A DNA stretch of 64,000 nt from contig CM060733.1 of the NCBI GenBank assembly GCA_030704615.1, positions 53,196,001 through 53,260,000 of the forward strand, written 5' to 3'. Position 1 is the stretch's first letter, and each line of letters opens with the position of its first letter. The notes beneath the pieces were generated by a model. It had not been told where the DNA came from, searched no databases, and saw only the letters and a program-made list of their open reading frames with translations. Position numbers and translations under genes: made by a program. This document shows, piece after piece, positions 1 to 10,596 of this stretch. The DNA comes from Takakia lepidozioides. Lineage: Eukaryota; Streptophyta; Takakiopsida; Takakiales; Takakiaceae.

Positions 1-910
1 AAATTCAGATAAGATTTCATAATTTAATATTCACTCGTACACGCACTTGCTATTATTCTATAGATCATTTATGTATATCCCATGAATTCAAGAAGATTAT
101 GAGTAACCTATGCATAAGATGGATGCATAGGAATTGTGATAAAGAACAATTGGATCTAATAACATGTGTGCACGTATACTCTATAGTTTTCTAGTTTGTT
201 CGTAATACTTGGAATTTTTGTATTGACAGATATGCAATGAAATATTTTTAACTAAACAAAATTACAAATATGTGACAGATCCAATTAAAATCTATTCTAT
301 AACAGCCTTCTTAAAAATATCACAATTCCCCGTTCATTCTTATTTTAAAATTTAAAATTTATTTTAAAATACAGATAAGATTTCATAATTTAATATTCAC
401 TCGTACATGCACTAGCTATTATTATATGTGTATCCCATGAATTCAAGAAGATTATGAGTAACCTATGCATAGGATGGATGCATAGGAATTGTGATAAAGA
501 ACATTTGGATCTAATAACATGTGTGGACGTATATTCTATAGTTTTCTAGTTTGTTCGTAATAATTGGAATTTTTGTATTGACAGATATGCAATGAAGTAT
601 TTTGTATTAAAAATATGTGACAGATCGAATTAAAATCTATCCTATAACAGCCTTTTTTAAATGCATATAAAATATCACAATTCCCTGTTCATTCTTACAT
701 GTACCTTTTATTCTTATATTGATCATTTATGTGTACAAAAATTTTCATTGTCGTGCAATAAGTTGTTTTAAATAAAAAATCACATGGATTTGGGAGATCA
801 AATTGAAAAAATGAATAACAAATATCATTTTAATATGCAGATTAGATTTCATCTAACATGCACCTCCTATTATTATATAGATCATTTATGTGTATCGCAT
901 GAACTAAGTG
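1..910. repeat. Left inverted arm made of ~366-bp tandem units
   Basis: The AT-rich block starting CAGATAAGATTTCATAATTT at base 6 recurs almost unchanged at base 372, a period of 366 bp, with a third, more diverged copy to about 910. The same two-unit block is present in reverse complement at 8749-9412 with the identical 366-bp period. The arm is cut by the window edge, so its outer end is unknown. Subterminal tandem repeats in opposite orientation resemble foldback or long-TIR DNA transposons, but no transposase is visible between the arms. No gene lies here. Confidence 0.85.
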
Positions 911-3900
911 ACCTATACAACTGAGTGTTCTGAGTGAGAAAATGTGGGAGTCAAAAATCTGCCGCTGAAGCCACAACGCAGATGTTTTGGTTCTGTAGGC
1001 ACGACATAATGACCTGTGTATTTGGCAAGCCCAAGTACGAGATTCAGGGAATGCCGGAGCCTCCGGGTGTTTGGCCTATTGCACCGGGTTGCAACCTCTT
1101 TCAGAATGAGGTGTTTGCTCTTTCAGCAGCAGGATTTTGAATGGTGCAACACACAGACGTCCCGCCCCACCAGCCCGTCCCGTCCAGACCCCAGCCATTG
1201 CAGACTGCTCGGTCCAGTAGAGACGGATTGGAAGTCAGATGATTGTGTTTGGCATCTAAGCCCACCATACTCAGGCGTAGATAAAGGAGACAATGGGCCA
1301 TATGCTGTAAAATTCCCTTTCAAGATTATGATCAAAGCTTCATTTACTGTAGTGTTTCAGAATTTGTCATATGAAAAATCTGAAATTGGGACAAAGTACA
1401 ACTGCAAGAGACAAGTCAAGAAGGCATCAGACAAGGGAAAAAGTTCATCATATCCACTCCATGCCCAGACGACCCAAAAAAACTTCCAGACATTCCCCGA
1501 TTCAAAAACCTTTGAAGTACTACATCTTCGACATAATCACATCTATAGAATGGCCAAGGGACACAGCAGAGAGTGGTAAAACTGTGCTTTGCATTAGCAT
1601 TGTAAACACCTGGTTTAAGATGTGGAAGTGAGAGACATATTGTAGGAAACATAGAAGATTCTTATGACTCAGAGATTCCACCACTCGTTTTCTTTAACTG
1701 AAGCTGCAGCAAACTGAAAAAGAGGAAATGAGTGAATCCAACCTCCGAGATAACATCTTGTAGTGGATTTGAACATGGCAGATAAACTCGATCCCCCCCA
1801 GTTTGGGTCTCATCCCACACTGCGCTAGCTGTGACTCTGGCTTTAGCAACTCCATTATGATGCGCACCCGGTCCCCATAATGCACAACCAATGCTTTCAA
1901 TATCTAAGCTGCATCCTCCACCTTTGGGTCCTGCAACATCTTCCAATATTCTGGCAATGTCATCGTTCTCTAGGACTTTTTTAGACCCTCCATGGACCCT
2001 GCTTCAGGTCTATTTGTTCTGCAGACCTTGACATGTAATGCAAGAAGCTTGAGAATGTCTTAGTGACATTAACCAAAGGTCATGTGGCAAATCCATATCT
2101 GTTGACAAACAATACTTCATGGGATCCGCTCTGACAGATGAATATCGGAATCTTGGTGAGCAGAGAATGTTTTTCAAAGAACACATGCAAGCATAGTACA
2201 TCAGCTTCTTGGTTGGAAAGTAAGAAGAAGGCCGTGGCTCGGGCTGCAAACACCCTCTCTACGTTTGATTGCCGCATTGGCGATCCTTATATAAACTTCA
2301 CGAGCCCATGATAGAGTGAAACTACTCGTTTCACTTCAAACCTGCCAAATCACTCAAATACACTAGTCAGGACTGGATCCCCAAGTTCAAGTTGGAGGCA
2401 CTTGAGAGATTGTTGTGTGTTGATATCTCGCATTTTTTGTCTACACATCGTTTAGTACCAGAGCACCACATTCAGGCAGACAACAATATTTTTCAACTAT
2501 AAATGCAACAGTAATGTGCACTAAAGAGGACATTTCGCAAAGCATATATGTGCCAACTTACGAGGGGCTGAATGGTGCTAAGATGGCGACGCATAGCGGA
2601 TACGATTCAAGGTCTGCAAATTGAAAACCCCGATCTGTCCCTCTTAGTCTTATTTAGACGCGAAATCTCATTTGAAACTTCTCTATGCACACCCAGCTTC
2701 CAGCTTCCCCGGGCTTCCATTTCCACCGGGCATAATCTCTACCTGTAAGAAAAATATGACATAACACAATCCGACTTTTCCAAAAGGCTCCAATGCACTT
2801 CCATTCAGTGTAAAGACTTGCTCCGTTTACTAGTCAGCATTCCATACACACTCGTGGGCAAACATTAAAAAATGATTTCATTTTCTTCCCATGGTTTTCA
2901 TAGAGTCTATGAAAACAACCATCAAGTCTGTACCAACACTAAACAAAAAAACAACCACCCATCAAGGCACCTGCATCTCGGAAAAAACTGCAAGTAAATC
3001 CATAGATACCTTCACAATGACTATGATTGTAGAACTTTGCAAGACAGTCTCAGACAGTATTGAATGAGATGCTTCCAGCAACTATAAGATGCCGTGAATC
3101 AATCAGCTTCCTTCCATTAAAGGAGCCTCCATACGGCCTGCATGCATTGCCCTGAGCTCATTGTCATCATATTCCAAAGATACCCCTACTCTACAATGTT
3201 ACATCTCTCGGAAACCCAACTCCTCATTATTTGCCCTCAATTTCCCCTTCCATATGTCTGCTTTGCCAGAAACAGATTGGAGAAAAATTTCCATGGATAA
3301 CTACTACAAAATCCAACAATCAGAACAGACTCTCATGCCAAACTACATGTTACTATCTGGTGAAGTCCATTTGTAGATGAAATTCTTCACACATCAGTAC
3401 ATGCAGTAGCCTTATGGCCATTGATCCCACATGATACAATCCGTCCTAATTGTGCAAGATTTTTTTCTATTAAACTGCCATAGTTGTGACTGCAATCTCC
3501 TATTGATGAGGTTGGGATTCACTCTTCCTGCTCCAGAACATAAGAGGTATATTTAATTGCAGAAAGTGTGACCGTCAAAGTAGTTCAAATTGTAATATTT
3601 CTTGAGAGGGGAGTGCAAATGTGATACTAGTGTAACCACCATCATTAATCTCAACATACCAATAGACTGTCATGATTCCTCTGCCACTAGTGACAGTCAA
3701 GAAGGCAATGATTATAAAGAATGGTCGATATCATGACTTCTTTGTAGCTCAGTATGTAGATGCCTCAAACACAAGAATGTATGGATCAAGCAAGGTGAGA
3801 TATATCATCCAGAGGAGAAAAACTAACATGTCAGGCATACCTCCAAGATGCCAGGTACGTGATCCGACCAATTTGAATGGGCAAAGCAACAAGGGTGCCG

Positions 3901-5040
3901 ATGATTGCTACCATTATCTATTGTATATTAATGATACATGTATACAACGTCTACAACTCTGACAACCTATGCTATATGAGGTTATATATAAGGTCTTATT
4001 GGTTATATGATATACTTATAAATGACCTACATAATATTGGGGGGTACATGTACATTGTAAAAACCCTAACTGTCAACATTTTTCATCCAGCGCATGTGCA
4101 TCATACAACGCACCGACATCATGATGATCTCCTGAGATCATCCATGGACCATCCATCATGCATCCATCATCCATCAACCGACATCATGAATCATCGACCG
4201 ACATCATCAATCATCCATCGACATCATCCACCGCACAAACATCATCTTGCGCACATTTAACATCCAAAGCACCTTTATCATCGTGTGTCATGTACAATTT
4301 TTTTTATACTGCATGTTTTTTGGAGAAGAGACATGGCCAACTGCAAAGATGCCTTCATTCAGTGGTGGGTCCTCCATCATCGTGTGTCATTTGTTGTTTA
4401 TACTGCATTATTTTCTGAGCACGGACCCGAACAGCAGAGATGCCTCCAATTAGTGGCAGAGATGTCATGAATCAGCGTTGGGTCTTTGATTTGGTGGTCT
4501 TTTCTGAAGCCGTTTGGGAGAAGCTACTTATATCAGCCGACCATATGCACTGCGCTTCTACAAAGGCATCGAGGAAGGGAGTTTCACGGATTGGGGCATC
4601 CCGAGTGGTGCTGATAGAAGTTCCCTGGAATGGAGCAGTTTGTCGGCAGGCAACCAACGGAGTTTTGTGAATCAGATAGTACAAAAAGGTTGTACTTTGC
4701 AAGACTGGTGGCCGCGCACACTACTATCACTTTGATGAATTGTGCATTTTTGGTCTCTTTCTGTACACACAGGCTTTAGAGCAAAATGCATGATTTATCA
4801 ACAGAAAAGCAGTGAGTTTTGAAACTGCTATTTGACCACACTACTGCTGGTGAGGGCTATACCAGTATGCTCTGAGATGTGAAGTACAAATATAGGGACA
4901 GGTTCTTCAAACCTAGCCATCTTCCGGATTCTTGGACTAACAGTTGTTGTTTTTTCCTCGAATTCAAGATAGGTTCTTCACCTATCATGAAGCTTCAGAT
5001 CAACCCTTCAACCTGCACAGCACCTTAACAATAAACCGTA
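911..5040. other. Interior of the inverted-arm region, no recognisable gene
   Basis: Several short open frames occur (for example 1016-1579 on the plus strand), but none starts with convincing context, shows a known domain or splices into a longer frame. The base composition is mixed and AT-rich, with no recognisable transposase, RNA gene or promoter. The segment probably consists of decayed transposon or captured sequence, because it lies between the inverted arms. Confidence 0.5.
4090..4250. repeat. CATC-rich degenerate simple repeat
   Basis: About 160 bases are built from imperfect CATC, CATCGAC and ATCCATCA words, for example around 4150-4230. Short open frames rich in His, Pro and Ser across it are by-products of the repeat. 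Confidence 0.7.
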
Positions 5041-5061
5041 ATATCTTAGGCACGGGGCACC

Positions 5062-5165
5062 AACAAGGTTGGTGGTGCCACTAAGGGAGGCGGCGCCAGG
5101 TTGTTGGCACACCTTAGTTCAGATTGGCACAACCTAATTTCTGATAAATACACACACACATATAT
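5062..5165 (+). repeat. Short inverted-repeat partner, left copy
   Basis: About 100 bases containing GGCGCCAGGTTGTTGGCAC and CAGATTGGCACAACCTAATT are repeated in reverse complement at about 9858-9960. The right copy reads through the same words and ends in the same TA-rich tail. The pair flanks the starch-synthase fragment, the LINE fragment and the right long arm. It is probably the terminal sequence of an unidentified transposon family. Confidence 0.75.
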
Positions 5166-5433
5166 ATATATATGAAAGCTTTTCCTTACATTTGATGTGG
5201 CTATTTCGTTCTATCTTTCTTAAGGTGAGTTCACAGTTTCCTAGGCTCTCACTCACTGGAAAGGTGTTCCAACACATATGCAATAATCAAATGAAGGACT
5301 TACCAGGATACCTACTGAGTACATGCACATTTTGGATTTGTTAAATTGGGTCTAATAATGAGTATCCATATATTTGCCCTGGGTAAGTTAGGTACCAGTT
5401 ATCGAATACCTGCCAAGTGCTCTTAGCTAGAAT

Positions 5434-6530
5434 GTGCCCCGTTTGTGCAAACTTGATGTTTTCTCCATAATGCTTGAGATTTGTGAAGAGATCGCAACAA
5501 GAGGAAGTGGAGGAGGCTCACAGCCAAATCCCAATACAAGAAGTTCCTTGCAACCAGGGCCTGTCAGGCCTCTTCCCACAATTGCAAACATTGTGTGGCC
5601 ATCTCCTGATGATGAAGTTCCTTTTTGGAAACAAAATAACCCAAAACAAGGTGATTCAAAGGTAGTTGCAATTGACATGAGCTCATCAAAGGGCATATGT
5701 CTGGATAAGGATCTGGCATACATAATACACATGACATCAGAGATGGCCCCCTTGGCCAAAGTGGGGGGTTTAGGGATGTGCTAACTGGTCCTGCTCGGGC
5801 ATGACTTGAAAGGGGACATAAAGTGGAGGTGATGCTACATTTCTATGAGAAGATACCTAAAGATGAGATCGAGGGCCTTGTTCCTGCCATCTCATATTCA
5901 TCATATCATAGGGGAGAATTGGGTGCCCATTCACATTTATCGTGGTAAAGGTCTTGGGAGTACCCATTCTATTTGGAGCCAAACAACCAATTTTTGAAAG
6001 GGTCACAAATCTATGGAGGGTCTTATGATGACCTGGAAGCATATTTGTTTTTCAGCCGTGCCAGCCTTGAATGGATGCAGGTCTGAGCTGTAGCCCTTCA
6101 CAATTTGATAACTTGACATGTTTGCTCCATCAGCCCCTTGTGAAATCGATCATATTACAATTAGGTCAGAAATGGAATTCATGCTTTCTACAAAGCTAGA
6201 TACTAGATAGTGTAAAGATTGTTCAGACAAAAGTGTGACTAGTTTGATATTGTTGCAGTCTAGAGGCCCAAACATTCAACCTTAGGAACTTTGTTCATTT
6301 GAGACCATTAACCCATCTATCTCACCCCACTTTTATCGTTCTTCTTATACACACAGATCACAAGAACCCAACCAGACATAATTCATATCCATGAGTGGCA
6401 AATACTTGGCCTGGCAATGCTCTACCGGGACATGTACCACATATATGGTGAATATACCAGTTTCAGGCCCTGCAAGACTATGTTGTATGAGTTTAATCAG
6501 CTGGAAGTAATCTCTGCACAATGTTTTTTT
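5434..6530 (+). pseudogene. Broken starch synthase (class IV-like, GT5) gene fragment
   Basis: The plus strand encodes a starch synthase catalytic-domain start: AYIIHMTSEMAPLAKVGGLG, containing the ADP-glucose-binding KVGGL motif of glycosyltransferase family 5. After a one-base frameshift at about 5775 it continues with ERGHKVEVML, IPKDEIEGL, NQFLKGSQIYGGSYDDLEAY and LFFSRASLEWMQ. These words are typical of class IV starch synthases. In-frame stops lie near 5805 and 5945. The coding match stops at ATGCAG followed by GT (6078), and weak similarity resumes after about 270 bases at 6370-6520 (IIHIHEWQ-like), so an intron seems to be retained. That points to capture of genomic DNA rather than a retrocopy. 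The remainder of the enzyme is absent, so no active product is expected. The class IV assignment is from motif memory. Confidence 0.8.
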
Positions 6531-6559
6531 CAAGAATGTATCTTCGGATATATGGTCGT

Positions 6560-7990
6560 TATTCTGAATTATATCAAAATGTTAATGTCCACAGTAACCT
6601 CGAAAATCTGGGCATGTGCAACACTTTAAATTGCTTAAATTTAAAAAAAAAAAAAAATATCAATATGAAACAAATTTCATTAAAAAACAATATATTTTTC
6701 ATGGAAAATTACAAATGAAAAATCCCAAACAATTGAAATCTAAACCAATCAGAAACAAAGATAAAAGAGAAATCATGTAAACAACATTCATAATCCAAAT
6801 CTAGTTTTTATTTTTATTTTTATTTTTATTTTTATATTTTTAGAAAGGGTTAGTGGCCCTTGAGAACTTTATTATAAGTTATTGTGGGGAAAAAAATTAA
6901 AACCCCGGATGAGCCATAAGGCGCACTCTAGTTGTTGTATCAAAACGAGCCACATTTATTTTATTTTATTTTATTTTATGGATCTTTTTTTAGATTTTTT
7001 CCAAGGCAGTGTCCCCTTTCTCAGCCTTTATGGCTTGTCATGTGAGGTTATTTTTCCCTCAGCAACATATTTTGGTCTATCCCATACATTGTATTTTATT
7101 TGAAAAGAAAAACAAGCCACATAAGTTACCCACCTAGGTTTGGTAGCTTTGCAGGGTTCAAATCATACCACTTTGGTCCTGCGGGTTCTGACCGGTTGGT
7201 TTGGAGGTGACGTTTCCCCCTTGTGTGCCCAATGCCTTATCTTAAAGGGGGTTAATTTTTCCTCTTCTCAAGGGTCTGAAATGTAAGCAGTCACTCCCAG
7301 GTTTCCTTTAAATATAATCTAAGAAAAACATTACCCTAAGTTAGATGGGTGACATGGGCCCAAAGCTGAAAAAACCATTGGCCCCTAACAGAAAAGTCGA
7401 TTCAAAAGCTGAGACAGATGCAAAATGGTTTCAACTGGACATGATCTTGTACCTAACCTCCACCCAAAAAGACAACTGCTGCCCAATCCAAAAAATCTTT
7501 AAATCCCAAAAATCTTTGTCGTTCAATGTGGAACATGATATATATTTATTATGAGGAACACAAATCTGTGAAGTTTTTGAAGGGTTTGGATGAAATGATA
7601 ACAACCATACATCTTGAGAATTATTGAAAATAATATTTTGTTGATACTCTTATAAAGGTATCATGTCGAAGTTGGGATGTCTGTTTTGATAGATGTTTAA
7701 CATATCAAACTCTTATACGTTGATACTCTTACATTGGTATCATATTTGATGTAGGTACATAGCCATATTGGCACATTTTTATCACTTAGTACTTTGACAT
7801 ATGTGCCAACTTCAATATGATTTTGTAGGTCAATCATTTTTTTCTTATTTTTTTTCTTTTTAGTTTCAAAACAAACACCCGCCCAAGCAATTGGCCCTTG
7901 AGGTGGGGAAAAAAAACCCCGTTCTTCGCCATGGAGGCATTATAGGGGTAGAGCCCAAGCCCAAAGGTAAGAGAGACAAATGACATGTTG
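6560..7990. other. AT-rich spacer, no gene seen
   Basis: Homopolymer-rich DNA with (TTTTA)n runs near 6808-6840 and 6957-6978 and a repeated 'gatactctta' word around 7637-7740. A possible pol III B-box (GGGTTCAAATC) lies near 7156, but no matching A-box or tRNA fold accompanies it. No coding region can be supported. Confidence 0.5.
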
Positions 7991-8197
7991 ATACACGAGT
8001 GCCCCTCTTAGCCCAGCTGGGGGCCTCAGTTGAACCACCGGTCAACCCCATTCACGTCGGTCATGCACACCATTTTGGGATGATCTACCCGGTACCTGAC
8101 CCTCCATACCTCGTCCAATCCGCAACCTCCTTAAAACCACAACTAAAGAAGCCAAAAAAACAGCCTCAACCTCTCTTAGCCATACCAAGCTTCATAT

Positions 8198-8729
8198 CCA
8201 AAAATGGACCCCTTCCAATGTCCTGCACCATAAATTATCAAACCGCTTCTGGAACTCCAAAGCCGCCTCAGATGCACAAATAAGGCAAACACTCAAATTT
8301 AGATACGCCCAATATATGGGCCATCAATGCAAACACACCTTCTGGCCAACCCTATTCCCATCCCCACACTGCCCACTCTGCTCACACCTTCATGCTAAAC
8401 GTGATACCTGGCCTCGTATTCTCAGTGAATGTCCACACCTTGTCATCCACGGGTTGCAAATCGCTCGTCATAATCACGCCGTATGGCACATCCACAAACT
8501 TCTCTTACAATGTAGTGCAACCAAATGGTTTACACTCATCAACGCTGGCACCTACCAGGGTCAGTCTCCAGACCATACAGTACGTATTTGGCTCCTTCCA
8601 TGTATCTGTCAACCTTGCGGGTCCTGCACATGCCCCGCTAAACTATGCCCAGACATCCTCATAGTCCAGGGCCTCCCCGTTAACAATATTTCAAACATTT
8701 ATAAGTATTTAGGTACAGAAATGCATTGA
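8198..8729 (+). pseudogene. C-terminal fragment of a non-LTR retrotransposon ORF
   Basis: A continuous frame from about 8198 to the stop at 8727 reads FWNSKAASDAQ, LKFRYAQYMGHQCKHTFWP, a Cys/His cluster CPLC-H-C, then RHNHAVW and PWLLPC. The order 'FRYxQYMG, zinc-knuckle, RHNxAV, INAG, PWLLPC, RPDIL' is that of the region downstream of the reverse transcriptase in Utopia-like LINEs found in several plant and algal genomes (family recollection, not a search). The frame upstream of 8198 is shifted, and no reverse-transcriptase core is present, so this is a 5-prime-truncated relic. It ends about 20 bases before the right inverted arm. Confidence 0.65.
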
Positions 8730-8748
8730 CTATATATCTATACATCAG

Positions 8749-9760
8749 GCTGTTATAGGATAGATTTTAATTCGATCTGTCACATATTTTTAATTATTTT
8801 CAATACAAAATATTTCATTGCATATCTGTCAATACAAAAATTCCAAGTATTACGAACAAACTAGAAAACTATAGAATATACGTCCACACATGTTATTAGA
8901 TCCAAATGTTCTTTATCACAATTCCTATGCATCCATCCTATGCATAGGTTACTCATAATCTTCTTGAATTCATGGGATACACATATAATAATAGCTAGTG
9001 CATGTACGAGTGAATATTAAATTATGAAATCTTATCTGTATTTTAAAATAAATTTTAAATTTTAAAATAAGAATGAACGGGGTATTGTGATATTTTTAAG
9101 AAGGCTGTTATAGAATAGATTTTAATTGGATCTGTTGCATATTTGTAATTTTGTTTAGGTAAAAATATTTCATTGCATATCTGTCAATACAAAAATTCCA
9201 AGTATTACGAACAAACTAGAAAACTATAGAGTATACGTGCACACATGTTATTAGATCCAATTGTTCTTTATCACAATTCCTATGCATCCATCCTATGCAT
9301 AGGTTACTTATAATCTTCTTGAATTCATGGGATACACATAAATGATCTATAGAATAATAGCAAGTGCGTGTACGAGTGAATATTAAGTTATGAAATCTTA
9401 TCTGCATTTTAAAATAAATTTATTATTATTTTATAATCCGATCTCACACATCCTTGTATTTTTAATTAAAAATAACTTATTGCAGGACAATGAAAATATT
9501 CTACTTATGAGACTCTGTAAATATAAATGACCAATATAATAATAGAAAACACATGTAAGAGGGAACATTAAATTGTGATATTTCATATGCATTTAATAAG
9601 GCTTTTATAGGATATATTTTAATTCAATCTCTACCCCTTTGTGATTTTTTAATTCACAATATTTTATTGCATATCTCATAATATAAAAATTCTAAGTAAT
9701 ACGAATAAACTAGAACACTATAGATTATACGTCCACATATTAGATCTAGTTGTTCTTTCA
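8749..9760. repeat. Right inverted arm, tandem ~366-bp units
   Basis: Reverse complement of the left arm. The word CTTATCTG(C/T)ATTTTAAAAT occurs at 9031 and 9397, again 366 bp apart, and GGCTGTTATAG(G/A)ATAGATTTTAATT begins units at about 8749 and 9103. Two more diverged units follow to about 9760. The identical unit period in both arms means the tandem duplication predates or accompanied formation of the inverted pair. Confidence 0.85.
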
Positions 9761-9854
9761 ATATCATCAAATTATTACGTTATAGTCCAACATTCTTAAA
9801 GACAAGGTCTCATCATATTTGAATTATGCAAATGACCCTAAACCCTCTATGTAT

Positions 9855-9960
9855 ATGTATACGTATATATATGTATTTATCAGAAATTAGGTTGTGCCAA
9901 TCTGAACTAAGTTGTGCCAACAACCTGGCGCCGGCTCCCTTGGTGGCGCCACCTACGCTG
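9855..9960 (-). repeat. Short inverted-repeat partner, right copy
   Basis: Reverse-complement match of 5062-5165, with shared words GGTTGTGCCAATCTGAACTAA and GTTGTGCCAACAACCTGGCG. Its position outside the right long arm means the two inverted-repeat systems overlap rather than nest cleanly. Confidence 0.75.
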
Positions 9961-10204
9961 TTGATGCCCATGTTGTCAACAAGTGGTGTGAACAACTAAG
10001 TTGATTTGTGGAGGGACGTGGTCATACAGTATTCCTTCGTGTACCAAATGCTTGACAAATCAAAGATGAAAGCATCTAAGCATAAATTTGAAGGATTTAA
10101 GAATCTATTAGAGAATATTTGCTGAACAAGTGGGATGAACATGGGCATTTGGTATTCCAACTCATCCGTTTGCCCACAAAATCAACCCTGGACAAATCAT
10201 CTAC

Positions 10205-10312
10205 AACCACTAGTGGTTGACTTGTCGAGGGTCCTAGATGATTTGTAGATGGTTGTAGATGATTTGTTGGGGGTTGTGGATGATTTGTCGAGGGTTGTAG
10301 ATGATAGTAAAA
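10205..10312. repeat. Minisatellite, ~24-bp unit (GATGATTTGT..GGGTTGTA)
   Basis: Four to five imperfect copies of GATGATTTGTNGNGGGTTGTA stand in tandem, beginning near TTGACTTGTCGAGGGTCCTA. They lie about 290 bases upstream of the ALDH10 start codon, between the transposon-rich zone and the gene. No function is visible. Confidence 0.75.
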
Positions 10313-10596
10313 TTGTGGAGCATTTGGTATTCCATAGGAACCCCTCCAACCCTTTGTATTGAAACATCATGTATACTTATTACCAAGATAAACAGTAGTC
10401 GCATCTCACAAGAGGACAAAGTGACATGTTGAGTAAGGCTAAAAGTTAGTCCCTTCCTTCAGAGCGTTATTCTCGTGTAGGTTTCGTTCTGTCGCTGGAA
10501 ATTTACCCCTTTTCAGTGTCGGTTGTGGACTAGGCTGATCTCATCTTGCTCAGGTTTTTGGATTCTTGCTTGGAGGATTTCAGCACAGGAGTGGCA

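Noticed and set aside
1016-1579. 187-codon plus-strand open frame
   Set aside because: No domain, no plausible start context, atypical composition, and it lies within the inverted-arm transposon region.
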